Shown here in pieces: positions 1 through 5,050 of a DNA stretch of 5,050 nt. This stretch comes from Bacillota bacterium (GTDB lineage: Bacteria; Bacillota; Clostridia; Christensenellales; CAG-138): the NCBI GenBank assembly GCA_023416895.1, contig JAEZGQ010000222.1, positions 1 through 5,050 on the forward strand, written 5' to 3'. The position numbers were made by a program, and so were the translations under genes. The notes beneath the pieces were generated by a model. That model was not told the origin of the DNA, searched no databases, and was given only the letters and a program-made list of their open reading frames with translations. Every line of letters begins with the position of its first letter. The first letter of the stretch is position 1.

Positions 1-13
1 GCATTGCCGCGTG

Positions 14-22
14 TGATACAAT
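14..22 (+). promoter_or_regulatory. Possible extended -10 promoter element for smc-ftsY
   Basis: TGATACAAT matches an extended -10 element (TGn followed by a hexamer with one mismatch to TATAAT). Transcription would start near base 29, leaving a leader of about 27 nt before the smc start codon. A -35 box at normal spacing would fall just outside the window, so it cannot be checked. The site may also lie within the last codons of an upstream gene, and a chance match is quite possible. Confidence 0.3.
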
Positions 23-36
23 AAGTGGTAGTTTAT

Positions 37-48
37 AAAGGCGTGGTG
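37..48 (+). promoter_or_regulatory. Weak ribosome binding region for smc
   Basis: The only Shine-Dalgarno-like purine stretches before the TTG start are AAAGG at 37-41, 14 nt upstream and therefore rather far, and GGTG at 45-48, 7 nt upstream and well spaced but short. Neither is a strong match. Together with the TTG start this suggests modest translation initiation, which is reasonable for a protein needed in low amounts, but that is inference. Confidence 0.35.
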
Positions 49-55
49 TACGAAT

Positions 56-3000
56 TTGCGGCTGACCAAGCTCGAAATCAACGGTTTCAAGTCGTTTGCG
101 AAAAAAACGGAAATCGACTTTCAAAACGGAATAACAGCCATCATCGGCCCCAACGGCAGCGGCAAGAGCAACATCGCCGATGCCGTTCGCTGGGTTTTGG
201 GCGAGCAAGGCGCCAGAGTGCTTCGCGGTACGCGCATGGAAGATGTAATCTTCAACGGTACCGAGCAGCGCAAGCCGCAGGCTTTTTGCGAAGTCACCCT
301 TACGTTTGACAATTCCGACGGCCTTTTGCCTACTGAGTTTACGGAAGTAAGCGTAACGCGCCGCATCTACCGCAGCGGCGAAAGCGAATACCTTTTGAAT
401 CGCACTTCCTGCAGGTTGAAGGACATTGCAGCCCTTTTCCGCGATACGGGCATTGGCAAGGAAGGCTATTCCATCATTGGCCAGGGCAAGGTGGAAGAAA
501 TTCTTTCGAGCAAAAGCGGTGCGCGCCGCGCGGCGTTTGAAGAAGCCGCGGGCATTTCAAAATACCGCGTGCGCAAAGTGGAAGCGGAGAATAAACTTGA
601 GGATACCAAAAAGAACCTTATCCGCCTGACCGACATCTTGGAGGAGCTTGGACGCCAGCTTGGGCCGCTCGAATCCGAAAGCCTTGCGGCGCGCGAGTTT
701 TTGAGGCTGCGCGACGAACTGAAGGAAATCGAGGTCAATCTTTTCTTATACCAATACGATAAGCTTTCCGAGCGCATTGAAAACTTGAAAGCGGGCCTGG
801 AGCAGTTCGATGAGGAGCTGCGTTCGCAGGAGACGCTTTTTGGTGCGCTCAGCGGTGAATGCGCCGACAAAGAAGAAAAGGAGCGTGCGGTAAGCAATAC
901 CATAAGCGCTTTACAAAACGAGCTTCTCAAGCTTTCCTCGGGTGTGGAAAGCCGCACGGGTGACGCAAAGGTGCTTTCTGAGCGCATTGAAAACGCACTA
1001 AAGGAGCGCGAACGGCTTGAAAGTGCCGTGCGCGAAAACACGGAAAGGCTAAACCTTTACGCAGCCAGCATCGGTACGCTTACGCAAAGCATGGAGCAAA
1101 ACCGCGGGCGTTTTCAAGAAATCGAAGCGGAGCTTTTGCAGACGGAAGCGGAGCTTTTCCAATGCAATGCGGACATTGAAGAAAAACAAACCCTTCTTGA
1201 TAACCAGAAAAACAGCATCATCGAGTCGATGAACCGCCTTGCGGACGCGAAAAGCCTCATCTCAAGGTTTGAAGCCATACAGGGCTCTATTCTCGACCGC
1301 GTCGCCGCCGTAGATGAAGAAGAAGCTGCCCTTTTGGAAAAAGACAAAAAACTTGATGTCGAGGCGCAGCAAGCGCGCCGCGCGTTTTCCGAGCAAAAAC
1401 AAAAGCGCGATGCGCTTGATGCCGCGCACAAAAGCGCCATTGCCGCATGCAACGAATTGAATGCGCAAGTGCGTTCTCTCAATGAGGAAATGCGCCGCAT
1501 GGAGCAGGCGCTTGAGGCGGAGAAGTCGCGTGTGAAGGTGCTTTCCGAAATGAAGCGCGCACACGAGGGCTATTATGCAAGCGTCAAAAACGTTTTACGC
1601 GACAGCGAACGCGATATGGAGCTTAAAAAACGCATCGAGGGCGTTGTGGCGGAGCTTTTGCGCGTGCCGGAGCAATACGAAACCGCCGTGGAGATGACGC
1701 TTGGCTCCGCGCTCCAAAACATCGTGACGCCTACCGAGCAGGACGCAAAATATGTGATCGAATACCTACGCAAAAAAGAATACGGCCGTGCCACCTTTTT
1801 GCCGGTTGCCGCCATGCGCGGCAGGCTCTTGAACGAACAAGAGCGGAAAGCATGCCGCGTGGATGGGTTTTTGGGTGTCGCATCCGAACTTCTGGGGTAC
1901 GATGAGCGTTACCGTGGCATTTTTGAAAACCTTCTGGGACGCACCGTAATCGTGCGCGACATCGATGCGGGTATTGCCATCAACCGCGCAGCGCACGGAG
2001 CATTTCGCATTGCCACGCTCCGGGGAGACATCATCAACCCCGGCGGTTCCATGACGGGCGGCAGTACGCAAAAACGCGAATTCAGCCTTGTGGGCAGGGA
2101 GCGCGAAATAGAGGAGCTTACGGGCCGCATTGCGTCTTTCGACAAACGCGTCGCAGAGAAAAACATGGCCATGGAACAGGCCGAATCGCAGCTAGAAGAG
2201 AAAAACGAGGGGATGCAGGAGCTTTTGAGAAAGCTCCATGAGCAGGATGTGGAGCTTGCCGCGCAAAAGGAAAAGCTTGACATAGTGCTAAAATATGTAC
2301 AGCAAAACCTTGATGCCATTGAGCGCGCGAGGCTTGAGCGCTCACAGCTTCTTGACAACCTTGAAGATATCAAAAACCAGTGCCGCGAAGCGGAGACTGC
2401 GCAGGAAAACCTTGAACAAGGCAATGTTGCTACGCGCGAGGATGTAAAGCTGACGCAGGAGGCGCTCAACGCGGCTCGAGCTAAGCAGGCGCTTGTATCC
2501 GAGCGAGTGACGCAGCAGAAGGTTTCGCGAATGTCGCTTGAAAAGGAATACACCTCTGCCCAAAGCGAGCACAAGCGGCTTTCTCAGGAAGCGGATGAGC
2601 TTAGAATCGCCGTTGCGAAAAACAGGCAAGCCTCCGAGCAGCTAATGGCGCAGATGAAGGAACTCGGCTCACAACGCAGTACACTCGATACCCGCATCGA
2701 CGCAGAACGCAAGGACCTTGATGCGCTTACCGAACAGCTTCATGCGCAGGAAGAAGAGCGTGAAAAGCACCTTAAGGCGCTTGACGAAGCGCGTGAGCGC
2801 CGCGAAAAGCTCAATGGAGAGCTTAACGATTTGCGCGAACGCCGCCACAAGGCGGAACTCAATCAGAGCAAGGCTGAAATGGAGCTCAAGGCGCTGCAGG
2901 ACAGAATTTGGGAGGATTACGAGCTCACCTACGAAAACGCGCTGCCGATGCGCCGGCAAATTGCGGTAACATCGTCGCACATCCGCGTAGACGAGCTAAA

Positions 3001-3619
3001 AAAAGAAATCCGCGCGCTTGGCGATGTAAATGTTAAATCCATTGAGGATTATAAAGTCGTCAAAGAACGCCACGAACAGTTGAACATCCAGTGTGAGGAT
3101 CTCCTTAAGGCGGAAGCCGATTTGCAAGTTTTGATTGCCGACCTTGTGGAAACCATGGCGGCGGAATTCAAAAAACAGTTCCTTCTCATACAGGAAAACT
3201 TCGGCGTGGTGTTTGCAGAACTTTTCGGTGGCGGCAAAGCGGAGCTTGTGCTAGCGGATGAAAACGATGTGCTCAACTGCGACATTGAAATCATCGCCCA
3301 GCCACCGGGAAAAAAGCTCCAGCTTCTTACGCTTCTTTCAGGCGGCGAACGCGCGCTCACGGCAATCGCGCTGTTGTTTGCTATTTTGAAGCTGAAACCC
3401 ACGGCATTTTGCATCCTGGACGAAATAGAATCCTCGCTCGACGAGGCGAATGTTTCCAACTTTGCCGAATATGTGCGCAACTATTCGGACGATACTCAGT
3501 TTATCTTGATCACGCACCGCAAAGGGAGCATGGAGGTTTGCGATACCCTTTACGGTGTGGCAATGGAGGAAAAAGGTGTTTCACGCGTTGTGTCCGCTAA
3601 GTTTAGCGAAACCGCGTAA
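56..3619 (+). CDS. smc: Chromosome partition protein SMC, complete
   Basis: A 1187-residue structural-maintenance-of-chromosomes ATPase, about the length of Bacillus subtilis SMC. It acts on the nucleoid as a dimer that, with ScpA and ScpB, organises and segregates DNA. The N-terminal head carries Walker A GPNGSGKS at residues 31-38, GEQG at 49-52 and the R-loop Arg57. Coiled coil runs from about 165 to 505, the hinge from about 506 to 670 with conserved glycines in NPGGSMTGGS (661-670), and the returning coil from about 675 to 975. The C-terminal head has LGDVN (988-992), signature LSGGE (1094-1098), Walker B ending ILDE (1120-1123), D-loop SSLDEAN (1126-1132) and the H-loop His1154 in THRKG. 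The TTG start is chosen because MRLTKLEINGFKSF aligns with the invariant SMC N terminus and an in-frame TAG lies at 29-31. The head motifs are intact and the frame is unbroken. Serine in the D-loop, where Ala-Ala or Ala-Pro is usual, is the only oddity. ftsY follows after 9 nt. Confidence 0.97.
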   Translation: MRLTKLEINGFKSFAKKTEIDFQNGITAIIGPNGSGKSNIADAVRWVLGEQGARVLRGTRMEDVIFNGTEQRKPQAFCEVTLTFDNSDGLLPTEFTEVSVTRRIYRSGESEYLLNRTSCRLKDIAALFRDTGIGKEGYSIIGQGKVEEILSSKSGARRAAFEEAAGISKYRVRKVEAENKLEDTKKNLIRLTDILEELGRQLGPLESESLAAREFLRLRDELKEIEVNLFLYQYDKLSERIENLKAGLEQFDEELRSQETLFGALSGECADKEEKERAVSNTISALQNELLKLSSGVESRTGDAKVLSERIENALKERERLESAVRENTERLNLYAASIGTLTQSMEQNRGRFQEIEAELLQTEAELFQCNADIEEKQTLLDNQKNSIIESMNRLADAKSLISRFEAIQGSILDRVAAVDEEEAALLEKDKKLDVEAQQARRAFSEQKQKRDALDAAHKSAIAACNELNAQVRSLNEEMRRMEQALEAEKSRVKVLSEMKRAHEGYYASVKNVLRDSERDMELKKRIEGVVAELLRVPEQYETAVEMTLGSALQNIVTPTEQDAKYVIEYLRKKEYGRATFLPVAAMRGRLLNEQERKACRVDGFLGVASELLGYDERYRGIFENLLGRTVIVRDIDAGIAINRAAHGAFRIATLRGDIINPGGSMTGGSTQKREFSLVGREREIEELTGRIASFDKRVAEKNMAMEQAESQLEEKNEGMQELLRKLHEQDVELAAQKEKLDIVLKYVQQNLDAIERARLERSQLLDNLEDIKNQCREAETAQENLEQGNVATREDVKLTQEALNAARAKQALVSERVTQQKVSRMSLEKEYTSAQSEHKRLSQEADELRIAVAKNRQASEQLMAQMKELGSQRSTLDTRIDAERKDLDALTEQLHAQEEEREKHLKALDEARERREKLNGELNDLRERRHKAELNQSKAEMELKALQDRIWEDYELTYENALPMRRQIAVTSSHIRVDELKKEIRALGDVNVKSIEDYKVVKERHEQLNIQCEDLLKAEADLQVLIADLVETMAAEFKKQFLLIQENFGVVFAELFGGGKAELVLADENDVLNCDIEIIAQPPGKKLQLLTLLSGGERALTAIALLFAILKLKPTAFCILDEIESSLDEANVSNFAEYVRNYSDDTQFILITHRKGSMEVCDTLYGVAMEEKGVSRVVSAKFSETA

Positions 3620-3624
3620 ACGCC

Positions 3625-3637
3625 AAAGATGGATATG
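3625..3637 (+). promoter_or_regulatory. Start region of ftsY with two candidate ATGs
   Basis: ATG codons at 3629 and 3635 are in the same frame, so the choice changes only two residues. The purine run AAAG at 3625-3628 abuts the first ATG with no spacer but sits 6 nt before the second, which is a more workable Shine-Dalgarno distance. The match to the anti-Shine-Dalgarno sequence is weak in either case. Because the smc stop is only 9 nt upstream of the first ATG, translational coupling (ribosomes reinitiating after SMC) could compensate. I slightly favour the second ATG but report the longer form. Confidence 0.4.
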
Positions 3638-4540
3638 GAAAACAAACAGGGCTTTTTTGCAAAACTGAAACAGGGGCTTTCCAAAACGGGCGGCGGCATG
3701 CTCTCCGCTATCTTCTCGCGTCAGGAGCGCGTGGACGACGCATTTTTTGATGAGCTTGAGGAAGCCATGATTGTGGCGGATATGGGCTTTGAAACCGTGG
3801 AGGAGCTCTTGGGACGGTTTCGCGAGGGCGTAACGCGTGAAAAAATCAAGGAGCGTCCTGCGGCAAAAGCGGAGCTTGTGCGCCTGCTTGCGGATGCCAT
3901 GCGCCCCGAAACGCCGTTTTTAGAGCATCAAGCAAATACAGTGATTTTGATCGTAGGCGTGAACGGCGTAGGGAAAACGACCTCCATCGGCAAGCTTGCC
4001 CATTACTATACGCAATCCGGAAGGAAGCCCCTCATCGCGGCGGCAGACACCTTCCGCGCGGCGGCGGCCGAACAGCTTACCGTGTGGGCGCAGCGCGCCA
4101 ACGTTCCCATCATCAAGCATGGGGAAGGGGCTGACCCGGCGGCGGTCGTATTTGATGCGATTGCATCGTTTAAGGCAAAGCAGCGCGACCTTTTGCTTTG
4201 CGATACGGCGGGCAGGCTCCACAATAAGAAAAACCTTATGAACGAGCTCGAAAAAATACGCCGCGTCATTTCGCGTGAGCTTCCCGATGCACACGTGGAA
4301 TCGCTTCTGGTGCTCGATGCTACGACCGGCCAAAATGCGCTTCTCCAGGCAAAGGCGTTTGATGAAAGCACAGGCCTTACCGGTATCATCCTTACCAAGC
4401 TCGATGGAACCGCCAAGGGAGGCGTTGCGGTCGCCGTGAAAAAGGAATTGGGGCTTCCCGTTCGCTTCGTGGGCGTAGGAGAAGGAATCGACGATTTACA
4501 GCCATTTGATCCGGACGTGTTTGCGGAGGCGCTTGTCTAA
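3629..4540 (+). CDS. ftsY: Signal recognition particle receptor FtsY, complete
   Basis: An SRP-family GTPase that docks Ffh-RNA-ribosome complexes at the inner face of the cytoplasmic membrane and hands nascent membrane proteins to SecYEG. From the first ATG it has 303 residues. A short Lys/Phe-containing N terminus (about 4-30), probably an amphipathic membrane-binding helix, leads into the helical N domain (about 33-95, with EEAMIVADMG at 44-53). The G domain follows: G1 GVNGVGKTT (110-118), the SRP-type insertion segment beginning DTFRAAAAEQ (140), G3 DTAGR (192-196), G4 TKLDGTAKGG (from 256) and closing motif GVGEGIDDLQPFD (from 282). The motif set and the GEGIDDLQPF ending fit FtsY rather than Ffh, as does the absence of a Met-rich M domain. 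The acidic A domain of proteobacterial FtsY is missing, as is normal for compact Gram-positive forms. It lies 9 nt after smc and is probably cotranscribed. The second ATG (3635) may be the true start, giving 301 aa. No ffh follows. Confidence 0.96.
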   Translation: MDMENKQGFFAKLKQGLSKTGGGMLSAIFSRQERVDDAFFDELEEAMIVADMGFETVEELLGRFREGVTREKIKERPAAKAELVRLLADAMRPETPFLEHQANTVILIVGVNGVGKTTSIGKLAHYYTQSGRKPLIAAADTFRAAAAEQLTVWAQRANVPIIKHGEGADPAAVVFDAIASFKAKQRDLLLCDTAGRLHNKKNLMNELEKIRRVISRELPDAHVESLLVLDATTGQNALLQAKAFDESTGLTGIILTKLDGTAKGGVAVAVKKELGLPVRFVGVGEGIDDLQPFDPDVFAEALV

Positions 4541-4555
4541 ACTTTAAAACCGTGC

Positions 4556-4601
4556 AAAAAAAGGTTCGAGCTTTTGCGCTCGAACCTTTTTGCAATTTTT
4601 T
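4556..4601. terminator. Bidirectional intrinsic terminator between convergent genes
   Basis: GGTTCGAGC at 4563-4571 is the exact reverse complement of GCTCGAACC at 4578-4586, giving a 9-bp core stem with a 6-nt loop (TTTTGC). Five flanking A-T pairs (4558-4562 with 4587-4591) extend it to 14 bp. On the plus strand the core is followed by T5 at 4587-4591, then T6 at 4596-4601; on the minus strand A7 at 4556-4562 reads as a seven-base U-tract. The core stem begins about 22 nt after the ftsY stop and about 20 nt after the stop of the opposing gene, so one hairpin can end both transcripts. The hairpin and tracts are seen directly; termination is inferred from the standard Rho-independent pattern. 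Confidence 0.9.
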
Positions 4602-4606
4602 GATCG

Positions 4607-5050
4607 TTATCTTCTGTAAACGCGGTATGCCATGCGCCGCCGTCTTGCAATGCGCTTTCGCGCTTTCCGTATAGCAAGCACGCGAAGCGCCACAAAAATA
4701 AGCAGAATCGCAACCAACAATATAACCCAAAATATCCATGACCCCGCATTGGTGTTGCGTGTCTGAGAAGGATCGATCAAGAAGGGGCTGGGGCTTGGGT
4801 TGTCACTTGTGGTAACGCCGATTTCCGCGACAGCGCGCGAGGCGATCATGTTGGCTGTGAACAGCGTTTGACCGTTGTACTTATAAGCTACGGTGCCAAG
4901 CACCTCGCCGGATGCAACGGGGGCGGTAAGCGCGCGGTCAAGCGTTTCTTCACAGGTGATGGAGGCGGCATTTGCCTTTAGTTCGTCGATGTAGGAGCGA
5001 AGACCGCTGATCTTTTTACCGCTAAAATCAATGTTTACCGTAAGATTGCC
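4607..5050 (-). CDS. Probable D-alanyl-D-alanine carboxypeptidase (DacF/PBP5-like), C-terminal part
   Basis: The minus-strand frame is open from the window edge to TAA at 4607-4609, giving the last 147 residues of a longer protein whose N terminus and catalytic domain lie outside. The likely role is removal of the terminal D-Ala from peptidoglycan stem peptides on the outer face of the membrane. Visible residues about 1-78 resemble the beta-rich C-terminal domain of PBP5/DacF carboxypeptidases: a CEETLDRALTAPVASGEVLG stretch (30-49), then a strand with YKYNGQTL and a closing segment ending near AVAEIG (73-78). A Ser/Pro linker with SPSP (86-89) follows, then one transmembrane helix (about 104-122, rich in W, I, L, V), then a strongly basic tail (RKARKRIARRRR, 128-139), consistent with the tail being cytoplasmic. 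A GTG at 4901-4903 is an internal valine, not the start, since the domain extends upstream of it. The family call rests on the C-terminal domain alone; the Ser-x-x-Lys, Ser-x-Asn and Lys-Thr-Gly motifs are not in view, so another membrane-anchored extracellular protein cannot be excluded. Confidence 0.72.
   Translation of the reverse strand, partial: GNLTVNIDFSGKKISGLRSYIDELKANAASITCEETLDRALTAPVASGEVLGTVAYKYNGQTLFTANMIASRAVAEIGVTTSDNPSPSPFLIDPSQTRNTNAGSWIFWVILLVAILLIFVALRVLAIRKARKRIARRRRMAYRVYRR

Larger units (their letters stand above)
1..55 (+). other. Leader upstream of smc, possibly including the end of an upstream gene
   Basis: All three forward frames meet a stop here (TGA at 14-16, TAA at 22-24, TAA at 36-38), so an upstream gene on this strand could end at any of them; the visible tails are only 4 to 11 codons and I cannot assign them. 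In Firmicutes the gene before smc is often rnc (ribonuclease III) or a radical-SAM protein, so a gene ending here would fit, but that is inference from synteny. The smc frame itself is closed by TAG at 29-31, which limits how far upstream SMC could start. The remainder is a short AT-richer leader with a possible promoter and ribosome binding site. Confidence 0.4.

Noticed and set aside
25..309. Forward open frame of 94 codons overlapping the start of smc
   Set aside because: It begins at a GTG in the leader and overlaps the highly conserved SMC head in another frame; its product is low-complexity Arg/Gln-rich sequence with no recognisable family.
466..1041. Reverse-strand open frame of 191 codons inside smc
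   Set aside because: It shows the same Ser/Arg-rich antisense composition, opposite the conserved head and first coil of SMC; no start signal or domain is evident.
2042..2071. Gly-rich NPGGSMTGGS segment as a possible second nucleotide-binding loop in SMC
   Set aside because: It is the conserved glycine motif of the SMC hinge dimer interface and lacks the GKS/T of a Walker A.
1909..2574. Reverse-strand open frame of 221 codons inside smc
   Set aside because: It lies opposite SMC hinge and coil coding sequence and its product is extremely Ser/Arg/Phe-rich, as expected from the complement of Glu/Lys/Ala-rich coil codons.
3920..4416. Two overlapping reverse-strand open frames opposite ftsY
   Set aside because: Both lie antisense to the conserved FtsY GTPase motifs and have no recognisable domain.
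4392..4749. Reverse-strand open frames in other frames around the ftsY end and terminator
   Set aside because: They run through the terminator hairpin and into ftsY coding sequence, and conflict with the frame that encodes the beta domain, transmembrane helix and basic tail.
4607..4903. A separate 98-residue small membrane protein starting at the GTG at 4901-4903
   Set aside because: The same frame stays open to the window edge, and upstream residues continue the beta-rich domain, so the GTG is an internal valine codon of a longer gene.

Overview
The window looks like an ordinary housekeeping segment from the chromosome of a low-to-moderate-GC Gram-positive bacterium of the Firmicutes, most likely a clostridial lineage. 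The evidence is the tight smc-ftsY gene pair, which in this phylum often follows rnc, an FtsY without the acidic N-terminal domain of proteobacterial FtsY, and a D-alanyl-D-alanine carboxypeptidase-type gene with a membrane-anchored C terminus. No species can be named from the sequence alone.

Layout. Bases 1-55 are a short leader; they may include the last codons of an upstream gene and hold a possible extended -10 promoter. Bases 56-3619 (+) encode a complete chromosome-partition SMC ATPase of 1187 aa starting at TTG. Nine bases later, bases 3629-4540 (+) encode a complete FtsY, the signal recognition particle receptor GTPase (303 aa, or 301 aa from the second ATG). Bases 4541-4606 are a convergent intergenic gap filled by a strong hairpin with U-tracts readable in both directions. 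Bases 4607-5050 (-) hold the 3' end of a gene running off the window, interpreted as a DacF/PBP5-like D,D-carboxypeptidase: its C-terminal beta domain, a Ser/Pro linker, one transmembrane helix and an Arg/Lys-rich cytoplasmic tail.

How the genes relate. SMC would dimerise, load ScpA/ScpB and organise and segregate the chromosome. FtsY would receive Ffh-RNA-ribosome complexes at the membrane for co-translational insertion. The two share a transcript by position rather than by pathway. The facing carboxypeptidase would trim peptidoglycan stem peptides outside the cell and belongs to a separate transcription unit.

I found no mobile element, CRISPR array, RNA gene or clearly new system. The points worth a second look are small: an SSLD D-loop in SMC, the anchor architecture of the carboxypeptidase, the FtsY start choice, the possible smc promoter, an in-phase heptad duplication in the SMC coil and the shared terminator.
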